Assembly (NCBI GenBank): GCA_016713235.1
Contig: JADJPN010000005.1
Span: 144,346 to 208,345, forward strand
Direction: 5' to 3'
Source of the DNA: Hyphomicrobiales bacterium
GTDB taxonomy: Bacteria > Pseudomonadota > Alphaproteobacteria > Rhizobiales > Xanthobacteraceae
Length of the DNA stretch: 64,000 bases
Positions 16,138 to 24,626 of this stretch are shown here, in pieces; the first letter of the stretch is position 1, and each line of letters opens with the position of its first letter. The translations under genes were made by a program, and so were the position numbers. The notes below the pieces were generated by a model that searched no databases, had not been told where the DNA came from, and saw only the letters and a list, made by a program, of their open reading frames with translations.

Positions 16138-18849
16138 TCAGCTTGCCGCGCTGTCGTCATCCTCGCGGATGCGCTCAACCGACACAACCTTCTCATCGTC
16201 AGCGGTATCGAACACGATCACACCCTGGGTCGAACGGCCCGCGATACGAATACCCGGCACCGGAGTACGGATGAGCTTGCCGGCGTCGGTGACCAGCATG
16301 ATTTGGTCGGTTTCCTCGACCGGGAACGAGCCGACGATGCGGCCATTCTTCTTGCCGAGCGACATGGCGACAATGCCTTTGCCGCCGCGGCCGGTGATCC
16401 GGTACTCGTAAGACGACGTGCGCTTGCCGTAACCCAAATCGGTGAGCGTGAGAATGAATTGCTCGGCCGCGCCCATTTCCGCGTAGCGCTCCTGCGAGAG
16501 CTCGATCGCGCCGACTTTCTCCTCGTCGTCGGACTCCGTTTCGGCTTCTTCGCCACGGCGCACGGCATTCGCAAGCTTGAGATAAGCGATGCGTTCCTCG
16601 CTGATCGCCTCGACATGCCGGATGATCGCCATCGAAATCAGCTTGTCGTCATCGTCGAGCTTGATGCCGCGCACGCCGGAAGAGTCGCGGCCCTTGAACA
16701 CGCGCACTTCGCTGACCGGGAAGCGGATGCATTGGCCGCCCGCGGTCGAAAGCAGAATGTCGTCCGCATCGGTGCAGACCGCGACGTCGGCGATGGACTC
16801 GCCTTCGGCGAGCTTCATCGCAATGATGCCCGAGCGGCGGATGTCGACGAAATCGGAAAGCGCGTTCCGGCGCACGCCGCCCGCGGTCGTCGCGAACATG
16901 ATGTTGAGTTTTTCGCGCTCCGCCGTATCGGACGGCATGGTGATGATCGAGGTGATCGTCTCGTCGGTCTCGATCGGCAACAAATTGACGAACGCCTTAC
17001 CGCGCGCTTGCGGCGCGGCAAGCGGCAGCTTCCAGACTTTCAGCGTGTAGGCGCGTCCGCGCGACGAGAAGAACAGCACTTCGTCATGCGTGCTTGCGAC
17101 AAAGAGACGGCTCACGAAATCTTCTTCGCGCGTCTGCATGCCGGCGCGGCCTTTGCCGCCGCGGCGCTGGGCGCGATAGGTCGAAAGCGGCACACGCTTC
17201 ACGTATCCGGCATGGGACACGGTCACGACCATATCTTCCGGCGTGATCAACGCTTCTTCGTCGATCTCGCCGACTTCCTCGCCGGAGATTTCCGTTTTGC
17301 GCGGTGTGGCGAACTCTTTCCTGATCTCGGCAAGCTCGGCCTTAATGATCGACTGGATGCGCGCACGGCTGCGCAGGATTTCCAGGTATTCGGCGATCTC
17401 CTTGCCGAGTCCGTCGAGTTCGGCTTCGATTTCGTCGCGGCCGAGCGCGGTCAGGCGTTGCAGGCGCAGATCGAGAATTGCACGCGCCTGCTCTTCGGAT
17501 AATTTGTAGGTGCCCGCCGCCGAAACCTTGTGCCGGGGGTCGTCAATCAGTTCGACCAGCGCCTTTACATCCTTGGCCGGCCAGTCGCGCGCCATCAATT
17601 GTTCGCGTGCGGTCTGCGGGTCCTTGGCGGCCCGGATCAGCCTGATGACTTCGTCGATATTCGCAACCGCGATCGCAAGACCCACCAAGATATGCGCGCG
17701 GTCACGCGCCTTGTTCAGCAGGAACTTGGTGCGGCGGCCGATGACCTCTTCGCGGAACGCGACGAAGGCCGAGATCAAATCCTGAAGATTGAGTGTCGCG
17801 GGCCGTCCGCCCGTCAACGCAACGATGTTCGCCGGGAACGACGATTGCAGCGCCGTGAAACGATAGAGCTGGTTCAGCACGATTTCTGATACCGCTTCGC
17901 GCTTCAGCTCGATCACGACACGCATGCCGTCGCGGCTCGACTCGTCGCGGATGTCGCCGATGCCGTCGATCTTCTTGTCGCGCACGAGTTCGGCGATGCG
18001 TTCGATCATCGATGCCTTGTTCACCTGATACGGGATCTCGGTGATGATGATCGACTCGCGCTCGCGCTTGTCAGTTTCGATCGCGACGCGGCCGCGCACC
18101 ATGATCGAGCCACGGCCGAGATGATACGCTTGGCGGATGCCGCCTTTGCCGAGGATGATGCCGCCGGTCGGGAAGTCCGGACCCGGCACAATTTCGGTAA
18201 GCTCTTCGAGCGTGATGTCGGGCTTGTCGATCAGCGCGATGCAGGCGTCGATAACTTCGCCGAGATTATGCGGCGGAATGTTCGTCGCCATGCCGACCGC
18301 GATGCCGCCGGCGCCATTGACCAGTAGGTTCGGGAACTTAGCTGGCAGGACCACCGGCTCGCGTTCGGAGCCGTCATAGTTGTCCTGAAAGTCGACGGTC
18401 TGCTTGTCGAGATCGTCGACGAGCGCGTTCGCAATCTTGCGCAGCCGGACTTCGGTGTAGCGCATCGCCGCCGGTGGATCGCCATCTACCGAGCCGAAGT
18501 TGCCCTGCCCGTCGACCAGCTCGACGCGCATCGAGAAATCCTGCGCCATGCGAACGAGTGCGTCGTAGACGGACTGGTCGCCATGCGGGTGATACTTACC
18601 GATGACATCGCCGACGACACGCGCGGATTTGCGGTACGGCTTGTTCCATTCGTAGCCCTGTTCGTGCATCGAATAGAGAATGCGGCGATGCACCGGCTTC
18701 AAGCCGTCGCGGACATCCGGCAGCGCACGCGCCACGATCACGCTCATCGCGTAATCGAGATACGAGCGGCTCAGTTCGTCCGTAATTGAAACGGGCTTGA
18801 TATCCGAGGGCGGTAAGTCCCCCGGATTGGGTGTCTTTTCGTCGGCCAC
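16138..18849 (-). CDS. gyrA: DNA gyrase subunit A
   Basis: 903 residues. Breakage-reunion subunit of gyrase, with catalytic tyrosine Y131 in AAMRYTEVRL and the GyrA-box-like QRRGGKGR in the C-terminal DNA-wrapping domain. The quinolone-determining region reads HPHGDQSVYDALVR: E. coli Asp87 is kept as D96, but the Ser83 position is Gln (Q92). The frame is intact throughout, unlike several neighbours. The start at 18849 gives MADEKTPNPGDLPPSDI before the conserved VSITDELSRSYLDYAMSVIV. Confidence 0.98.
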   Translation of the reverse strand: MADEKTPNPGDLPPSDIKPVSITDELSRSYLDYAMSVIVARALPDVRDGLKPVHRRILYSMHEQGYEWNKPYRKSARVVGDVIGKYHPHGDQSVYDALVRMAQDFSMRVELVDGQGNFGSVDGDPPAAMRYTEVRLRKIANALVDDLDKQTVDFQDNYDGSEREPVVLPAKFPNLLVNGAGGIAVGMATNIPPHNLGEVIDACIALIDKPDITLEELTEIVPGPDFPTGGIILGKGGIRQAYHLGRGSIMVRGRVAIETDKRERESIIITEIPYQVNKASMIERIAELVRDKKIDGIGDIRDESSRDGMRVVIELKREAVSEIVLNQLYRFTALQSSFPANIVALTGGRPATLNLQDLISAFVAFREEVIGRRTKFLLNKARDRAHILVGLAIAVANIDEVIRLIRAAKDPQTAREQLMARDWPAKDVKALVELIDDPRHKVSAAGTYKLSEEQARAILDLRLQRLTALGRDEIEAELDGLGKEIAEYLEILRSRARIQSIIKAELAEIRKEFATPRKTEISGEEVGEIDEEALITPEDMVVTVSHAGYVKRVPLSTYRAQRRGGKGRAGMQTREEDFVSRLFVASTHDEVLFFSSRGRAYTLKVWKLPLAAPQARGKAFVNLLPIETDETITSIITMPSDTAEREKLNIMFATTAGGVRRNALSDFVDIRRSGIIAMKLAEGESIADVAVCTDADDILLSTAGGQCIRFPVSEVRVFKGRDSSGVRGIKLDDDDKLISMAIIRHVEAISEERIAYLKLANAVRRGEEAETESDDEEKVGAIELSQERYAEMGAAEQFILTLTDLGYGKRTSSYEYRITGRGGKGIVAMSLGKKNGRIVGSFPVEETDQIMLVTDAGKLIRTPVPGIRIAGRSTQGVIVFDTADDEKVVSVERIREDDDSAAS

Positions 18850-19052
18850 GAGTGCGGATTATCCGGCTGAATTCAGTGCCCGTTTAGTAAACGATTCCGG
18901 CCGCCAAAGCCAGCAAATCAGCCCGTAAAACACAGCGGTTTCATAAGTAATTTCAATAGCTTACAGGGTGTCATCCGCCGAATGTGACGCGGTGCATGAT
19001 CTGGCCCGAAAGAGAGCCGTTCAATCGCGGCGAGAGTGGCATAATGGGCGGG

Positions 19053-19382
19053 CTATACGCTCGCCTGATCGACTGAGATCGCTCCGCCGGCTGCGTTATC
19101 TACGGACACCGGGCTTTCGAACCACAGGATTTCGGGCTTCGCGCCATAGAGCTTCTCGACCCGCTCTCGCCACTCGCCGCTGTACACCTCTTCAGCCGCA
19201 GCGCGCGAGGTCCAGTGGTAGACGCCACCCGCCACGCGGCCGTCCGGTGAGACGATGTAGTGCTTCCGTATCAATCCGTTCAATTTCACATACTTTGGCG
19301 CGCTCGATTGAAATCGTTTCGATGCTTCGTCGACCGTGATCGGCGACGGCAAGCGAAATTGCACCACGGTCGTAAACATCAT
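19053..19382 (-). CDS. Small antibiotic-biosynthesis-monooxygenase-like (YdhR-type) protein
   Basis: About 109 residues with a ferredoxin-like alpha/beta-barrel pattern. Segments such as YVKLNGLIRKHYIVSPDGR, GGVYHWTSRAAAEEVY and EILWFESPVSVDN resemble putative monooxygenases of the YdhR/ABM superfamily. No cofactor site is evident, as usual for this fold, and the substrate is unknown. GAGG lies a few bases before two adjacent ATG codons (19382 and 19379); a GTG at 19391 is less likely. It heads the accessory block between gyrA and ssb. Confidence 0.7.
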   Translation of the reverse strand: MMFTTVVQFRLPSPITVDEASKRFQSSAPKYVKLNGLIRKHYIVSPDGRVAGGVYHWTSRAAAEEVYSGEWRERVEKLYGAKPEILWFESPVSVDNAAGGAISVDQASV

Positions 19383-19441
19383 GGACCTCACAATGTTGGG
19401 CGAACGGCGCGGGAATATCCCGCGCCGCTCTTAGCACGCGC

Positions 19442-20599
19442 TTACTTTTCCAGGAACGCGGCGATCTGGTCTTTCGCTTGCGAGACTGCAACCACGCCAA
19501 GCAGATGGCCGTTCGGGCCTTCCAACTTCACGGTCTGCACAGGCGTGCCGTTCGCTGCGATCTTCTTTGCACCCTGCTCCACGATTTCGGCTGTGAAGAC
19601 CAGATCGCTCGGCGCGTAGATCATCAGAGTCGGCGCCTTGATCTTCGAAATGTCCGCCGCGTACGTCTGGTTCGCCTTCACGAGATAGAGAAAGTGATTG
19701 GCGTCGGATGCGGCAGCGCGTGCTTTGCCGGCCGCATCCAGCACCGCTTCGATCTTGAATTTGGCGTTCATTGCGCTTGCGGGCGACTTGCCGTCTTCCG
19801 CCGGTGCCAGGCCAAACGCCTTCTCCGCCCACTGCCACTGGTTGGCATGCAGGGTCACGATCTTGAGTGCTGCGGCGAGGCCATCGTTCGGCGCTTCCTT
19901 GCCGTAATAGTCGCCGCCGTTCCATTTCGGATCGATCATGATCGGCGCGGCCCAGACGTTCAGCCAGCCCGTGAGATATGCGCCCGGCTCGGCGGCGGCG
20001 ATCACGGGGATGATCTTCTCGACCATTTCCGGATAGCCGGCGGCCCATTCATAGACCTGCAAGCCGCCCATCGAAGCGCCTGCGACCGCTTTCAGCTTCT
20101 TGATGCCGAGGCTTTCGATCAGCGCCTTCTGCACGTTCACGAAGTCGCGCATCGTAACCAGCGGAAACGACATGCCGTAGGGCTTGCCGGTATCGGGATT
20201 GATGCTCGCCGGTCCAGTGGTAACCACGGGCGCGTTCGGCGAGAGATTTACGAGCGTATCGGACGAGATCACGTAGTACTTGTTGGTGTCGATCGCCTTG
20301 CCGGGACCGATGATCGCGTCCCAGTAACCCGCGGCCTTTTCGTCGGCTTTGTATTTTCCGAAGGCGTGGCTGGTGCCGGAGAAGAAGTGCGTAATCAGGA
20401 TTGCGTTGGAGCGGTCGGCGTTCAGCGTGCCCGCAGACTGCCAACCGATCTTTACGTTCTTGATCGTCTGACCGCCGACGGTCGTGTAGCTCGGCATCTC
20501 GAAGGTTTTCTTCTCGACGATCAGATCTTGCGAGAACGAAACCGAAGGAAGAAGAAGAGCGAATGCGGCCAGCGCCGCAAATCGAATTACGGATTTCAT
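19442..20599 (-). CDS. Exported MetX-like alpha/beta hydrolase
   Basis: 385 residues with a signal peptide (cleavage near SVSFS-QD), then a fold resembling homoserine O-acetyltransferase. The nucleophile elbow is AGASMGGLQ with S176, and the acid and base appear as PSDLVF and GPNGHLLG near the C-terminus. True MetX is cytosolic, so this secreted relative probably hydrolyses or transfers acyl groups on an unknown periplasmic substrate. Its neighbours are also small-molecule enzymes but give no clear pathway. Confidence 0.8.
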   Translation of the reverse strand: MKSVIRFAALAAFALLLPSVSFSQDLIVEKKTFEMPSYTTVGGQTIKNVKIGWQSAGTLNADRSNAILITHFFSGTSHAFGKYKADEKAAGYWDAIIGPGKAIDTNKYYVISSDTLVNLSPNAPVVTTGPASINPDTGKPYGMSFPLVTMRDFVNVQKALIESLGIKKLKAVAGASMGGLQVYEWAAGYPEMVEKIIPVIAAAEPGAYLTGWLNVWAAPIMIDPKWNGGDYYGKEAPNDGLAAALKIVTLHANQWQWAEKAFGLAPAEDGKSPASAMNAKFKIEAVLDAAGKARAAASDANHFLYLVKANQTYAADISKIKAPTLMIYAPSDLVFTAEIVEQGAKKIAANGTPVQTVKLEGPNGHLLGVVAVSQAKDQIAAFLEK

Positions 20600-20780
20600 G
20601 GCGTGCTCCCATCCGCCGCAATGGTGCGGCGTTACCGTTATGCAACGCCTATTCGGCTATCCCGGCAAGAGCAAAATCGACAAAGCGTACGGCGCACGAT
20701 CGTGAGCCAACAAATAATCAGGATGAAAAAGAAGGCAAAAAAGCCGGAGGCAAACAACACTTGCTCCACACGTCGCCAAA

Positions 20781-20812
20781 ACGGGCGGAAATCTAAAAAG
20801 ACTTCCGCCCGT
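20781..20812 (-). terminator. Hairpin terminator downstream of the isochorismatase gene
   Basis: ACGGGCGGAA (20781-20790) and TTCCGCCCGT (20803-20812) form a perfect ten-pair stem with a twelve-base loop. On the minus strand it is followed by TTTTGG, and it lies about 85 bp past the isochorismatase stop codon. Confidence 0.65.
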
Positions 20813-20896
20813 CGTTCTCGACTTCTTCATCCGGCCGCCGATGTGATCGATAGGTTCACTGGCCGGGGTATCTCGCGATCGGAGCGTGTAGCGAGA

Positions 20897-21587
20897 TTAT
20901 TTCCGTGCCGAGTCGAGTTGCTCGTGGTTGGTGACGACTTCCTGAGCCTTGGCGTAGCTCTCGATCAGCAACTGATAGGCCGGGAATATCTTGGTGTAGA
21001 TCCCCGCCCATTCCAGAGCGTCTGGCCGGTTCCACGTCTTCTGCAATTCGGAGGCGACAGCGGCGGTGTCCATCGGAACGACGCCCGACTGCACGACGCG
21101 AGCCAGCGTGATCTCCTGCGCCATCTTCGAGTACGTGCCCGAAGCGTCGATCACCGCGAACACCTTTGTAGCCGTCATGTGCGGCCGCGATGGCGGGGAA
21201 CGCCATGCAGACGCTGGTGATCGTGCCGGCGATGATGAGAGTCTTGCGGCCTGTCGCCTTCACGGCAGCAACAAAGTCTGGGTTGTCCCAGGCGTTGATC
21301 TCGCCTTTGCGGGCCACATACTTTGCGTGTGGGGCATTCTCCTGAATCTCCGGGATCAGGGGACCATTCGGTCCCTGCGGGACGGAGGCCGTGGTGATCA
21401 CCGGCATTTTCGACAGCGTCGCCATTTTGGCCAAGGCGGCCGCATGGTTGCGCAGGACCGGCATCGGCATGTCGCCGACGGTCTGGAACAGGCCGCTCTG
21501 GTGATCGATCAGCAGCATCACTGCGTCGTCGGCGTCGATGATCGGCTTCTGGCCGTTGAAGTTTGCGATATTGGTCGAGGTTGTCAT
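20897..21587 (-). CDS. Isochorismatase-family cysteine hydrolase, one-base frameshift
   Basis: Cysteine hydrolase of the isochorismatase/nicotinamidase superfamily. The triad is visible: D28 in MLLIDHQSGLF, K94 in VARKGEINAW and C127 in GTITSVCMAFPA. At 21163-21164 one extra base (AAAGGTG read for AAAGTG on the coding strand) breaks the frame after AAAHDGYK. The expected sequence continues at once in the next frame as VFAVIDASGTYSKMAQEITLARV and on to GIYTKIFPAYQLLIESYAKAQEV. The span is 691 bases, one more than a 229-residue gene. Immediate resumption argues for a sequence error or a very recent mutation. It precedes a pirin gene read in the same direction, a pairing seen in stress- or quinone-related clusters. 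Confidence 0.8.
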
Positions 21588-21661
21588 CGTGAGTTCTCGT
21601 TTTTCTTCAAGTGTGTTGGGGGAAGGCGCGGAGGCGCTGGGAAAAGCGCCTCCGCGTTAGA

Positions 21662-22528
21662 TCAGGCGGCGATTTCGCCGAATTTTCCGTTCCGGAAATC
21701 GACCATCGCCTGCCGGATTTCGTCGGCGGTGTTCATGACGAAGGGGCCATGCATCACCACCGGCTCGTCGATGGGCTCGCCGCCGAGAACGAGCAGGACT
21801 GCGTCGCTGCTTGCCTCGAGCGTTATTTCGCCGCCCTTTCGGTCGAGCAAAACGAACTGCGCATCGCTGGCGACAGCGTCGCCGTTCACCTGCACCGTGC
21901 CCTTCAGCACGACGACCGCGGCGGTGTGCCCCTCGGGCAAGGTCAGCGAAGCGGCGCCGCCCTTGTTAAGACGCACATCCCATACTTCGATCGGCGTGAA
22001 GGTGTGCGCCGGACCACGCTTTCCGTTGTACTCGCCGGCGATGACCCGCAGCTTCCCGGCTCCATCTGGCAGGTTGACCGACGGAATGTCCGCATCAAGC
22101 AAGCTCTGGTAGCCCGGGTCGACGTTCTTGTCCTTGGCGGGCAAGTTCACCCAGAGCTGGACCATGTCGAGCGTCCCACCCTTTCGGGTAAACGCCTCGG
22201 AGTGGAACTCCTTGTGCAGGATGCCGCCGGCGGCAGTCATCCACTGCACGTCGCCGGGTCCGATGACACCACCGCGGCCGGTGGAATCGCGATGCTCGAC
22301 CTCGCCGTCATAGACGATGGTGACGGTTTCGAAGCCGCGGTGAGGATGCGCGTCGACGCCGCGCGGCTTCGTGGCCGGCGCGAATTTGGCCGGTCCGGCA
22401 TAGTCGAGCATCAGGAATGGGCTCAGATGGTCGCCGTGGCTGGCGTGCGAGAACAGCGAGCGGACGGGAAACCCGTCGCCGACCCAATGGCCTCGCGGGG
22501 CGCTGTAGATACCCAGGACCTTTCTCAT
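21662..22528 (-). CDS. Pirin family protein
   Basis: 288 residues, a bicupin with the pirin metal site: H61 and H63 in DAHPHRGFETVT, H105 and E107 in LHKEFHSE. The second cupin carries AAVVVLKGTVQVNG, and the C-terminal block is GGEPIDEPVVMHGPFVMNT. Some bacterial pirins act as quercetinases, others as redox-responsive regulators. The divergent LysR gene about 120 bp away is the natural candidate regulator of this gene and the isochorismatase behind it. Confidence 0.9.
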   Translation of the reverse strand: MRKVLGIYSAPRGHWVGDGFPVRSLFSHASHGDHLSPFLMLDYAGPAKFAPATKPRGVDAHPHRGFETVTIVYDGEVEHRDSTGRGGVIGPGDVQWMTAAGGILHKEFHSEAFTRKGGTLDMVQLWVNLPAKDKNVDPGYQSLLDADIPSVNLPDGAGKLRVIAGEYNGKRGPAHTFTPIEVWDVRLNKGGAASLTLPEGHTAAVVVLKGTVQVNGDAVASDAQFVLLDRKGGEITLEASSDAVLLVLGGEPIDEPVVMHGPFVMNTADEIRQAMVDFRNGKFGEIAA

Positions 22529-22650
22529 GGTGTTTCTCCTTTGAACAACGCGGAATTAGCGTCTTGTCGGGAAACACATAGCCGCGAGACAAACCGGGCT
22601 GTAGACGCCAGTATTGTGCTACACTGTCCTACAAATAGGACACTGGACGC

Positions 22651-23564
22651 ATGCAAGACCTGAACGATCTGCGCTTATTTGTAGAGGTGGTGGAGCAAAA
22701 CGGGTTCGCCGCCGCCGCCCGTAAGCTCGGCATGCCGCGATCGCGGTTGAGCCGGCGGATCGGAATTCTGGAGGAACGCCTTGGCGTACGGCTGGTCCAT
22801 CGCTCAACGCGGCGGTTCACCGTCACCGAGATCGGCAGGGAATATTACCGCCATTGCGTGGCGATGATGGTTGAGGCTGACGCCGCGCAGGACGTCATCG
22901 ACCGCATGCGTTCCGAGCCGCAGGGCGTCGTGCGGGTAACCTGCCCTTCGTCGGTGATTTATTTCCAGCTCGGCGACATGATGGCGCGCTTCATGGAGCA
23001 ATGCCCGAAAGTTGAGGTGCTGCTGGAAAGCACCAACCGGCGTGTTGATGTCATCCGCGAAGGCTTCGATATGGCGATCCGCGTGCGGTTTCCGCCACTC
23101 GAAGACAGCGAACTCGTGGTGCGAAAGCTCGCCGACAGTCCGCAGCGTCTGGTCGCAAGTCCAGTTCTCATAAAGATTTGGCGCGTCCGTTCCTGCCAAC
23201 TGATCTAACGACGCTGCCGAGCCTGTCGTGGGACCCCACCAGGCTTGAGCACGAATGGCAATTATTCGGTCCGGCGGGTGCGACAGCTACCGTCCGCCAC
23301 CGGCCGCGTTTCGCCACGGAGGATATGGTGGCATTGCGATTGGCCGCACTGCGGGGCGTCGGCGCTTGTCAGTTCCCGACATTCGTCGTCGCCGAGGACA
23401 TTGCGGCTGGCCGATTGATCGACCTGCTGCCGGACTGGTTGCCCAAAGCCGGCATCATCCATGCGATGTTTCCGTCGAAACGAGGCTTGCTTCCCTCCGT
23501 GCGCGCGCTGCTCGACTTTCTAGTGGAGCAATATGCAGCGAAACAACCACTGGCGACGGTATAG
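22651..23564 (+). CDS. LysR-family transcriptional regulator, one-base frameshift
   Basis: N-terminal LysR winged helix (FVEVVEQNGFAAAARKLGM, RSRLSRRIGILEERLGVRL) followed by the effector domain. After QRLVASPVLIK at about 23174-23178 a base is missing (AAGATTTGG where AAGGATTTGG is expected). The domain continues in the next frame as DLARPFLPTDLTTLPSLSW through to a normal C-terminus at 23564. The span is one base short of a 304-residue gene. Divergent from pirin-isochorismatase, which it probably regulates. The break could be real or a sequence error. Confidence 0.82.
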
Positions 23565-23588
23565 GCAAATCAACGTGCGCTTGAGACT

Positions 23589-24068
23589 TTAGAACGGAAT
23601 GTCGTCGTCGAGTTCGCTGCGGCGGCCGCTGGCTGCGACGCGCGGCTTGGAAACCGGACCGTTCGAGCCGAAATCCGCGCTGCCGCCGTCATCCGACAGA
23701 CCCGCGCCGCTGCTGCGGCCATCGAGCATCGTCAACGTCGAGTTGAAGTTCTGCAGCACGACTTCCGTGCTGTAGCGGTCGGCGCCGGTGTCCTTGTCCT
23801 GCCATTTGCGGGTCTGAAGCTGGCCCTCGATGTAAACCTTCGAACCCTTCTTCAGATACTGCTCGGCGATCCGGCAAAGACCTTCGCTGAAGATCACCAC
23901 GCGATGCCATTCGGTCTTCTCACGGCGCTCGCCAGTGGCTTTGTCCTTCCAGGATTCCGAGGTTGCTATACGCAGATTGGCGATCGGCCGGCCGTCATTG
24001 GTTTTCCGGATTTCCGGATCAGCGCCAAGATTGCCGATGAGGATTACTTTGTTGACGCTGCCAGCCAT
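23589..24068 (-). CDS. ssb: Single-stranded DNA-binding protein
   Basis: 159 residues: OB fold starting AGSVNKVILIGNLGADPE with WHRVVIFSEGL and KVYIEGQLQTRKWQD, a Gly/Ser-rich linker, and the conserved acidic tail DDDIPF that recruits partner proteins. Divergent from uvrA, with an SOS box in the shared upstream region. Confidence 0.97.
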   Translation of the reverse strand: MAGSVNKVILIGNLGADPEIRKTNDGRPIANLRIATSESWKDKATGERREKTEWHRVVIFSEGLCRIAEQYLKKGSKVYIEGQLQTRKWQDKDTGADRYSTEVVLQNFNSTLTMLDGRSSGAGLSDDGGSADFGSNGPVSKPRVAASGRRSELDDDIPF

Positions 24069-24197
24069 GACGTACCTTCCTGTCGTTCCCGAAATTGCCG
24101 CTACCGGCGGCCCGGCACACTATCTCCGAACGGTCCCAAACCCTTTGGCGTTAAGAGTTTTTCCACAGGGGTAGCGCCGCGCGTGGAAAACTAGCGT

Positions 24198-24212
24198 GTT
24201 CTTGGTATGTTC
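24198..24212. promoter_or_regulatory. LexA (SOS) box of alphaproteobacterial type
   Basis: GTTC-TTGGTAT-GTTC is an exact GTTC-N7-GTTC direct repeat, the established LexA site in alphaproteobacteria. It lies 130 bp upstream of ssb and 415 bp upstream of uvrA, which are divergent and both DNA-repair genes. It may regulate either or both; the ssb side is closer. Confidence 0.75.
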
Positions 24213-24626
24213 TATACCCCACGAAGGCTTGCTGCAAGGGCATAAGTTCGTTTTTTGTGCCCCTCGTTATGGGTCATCATGAAGTTCATCCAGAGCGCGA
24301 ATGTTCTCCTGACGTTCACGCCGCTGCAGCCCCTGAAAATTAACGATTATGACAGCACGACAACGACTTAGTCCGCACTGTTCTCCGGCCGCCCTATCCT
24401 GAGCAACCGGTTTTCGTTGTCTTGCTTGGCCTTTCTCGCTTGCCGCTGGCGCAACACCATCGCATTCGAGGCGCATGCCGGAATGACCGTGTCAGTCCTC
24501 GCGCGCATGCGTAACGAGGGCTGGCGAATGACTGCCGTTCTCACTATGTTCGCAGCGACGCTTTCCGAGATTCCGTTGATCCCGCCGCGCCATCAAAGGT
24601 GCGCTTGAACCGTGTAACGCACCGAA
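24213..24626. other. Intergenic region upstream of uvrA, no gene recognised
   Basis: About 410 bp between the SOS box and uvrA. Open frames here are short and unlike any family I know. The stretch should contain the uvrA promoter and leader, but no clear hairpin or riboswitch fold was seen. Confidence 0.4.

Noticed and set aside
16084..17502. A 472-codon frame antisense to gyrA
   Set aside because: Shadow of gyrA; no start context or domain, and gyrA is complete.
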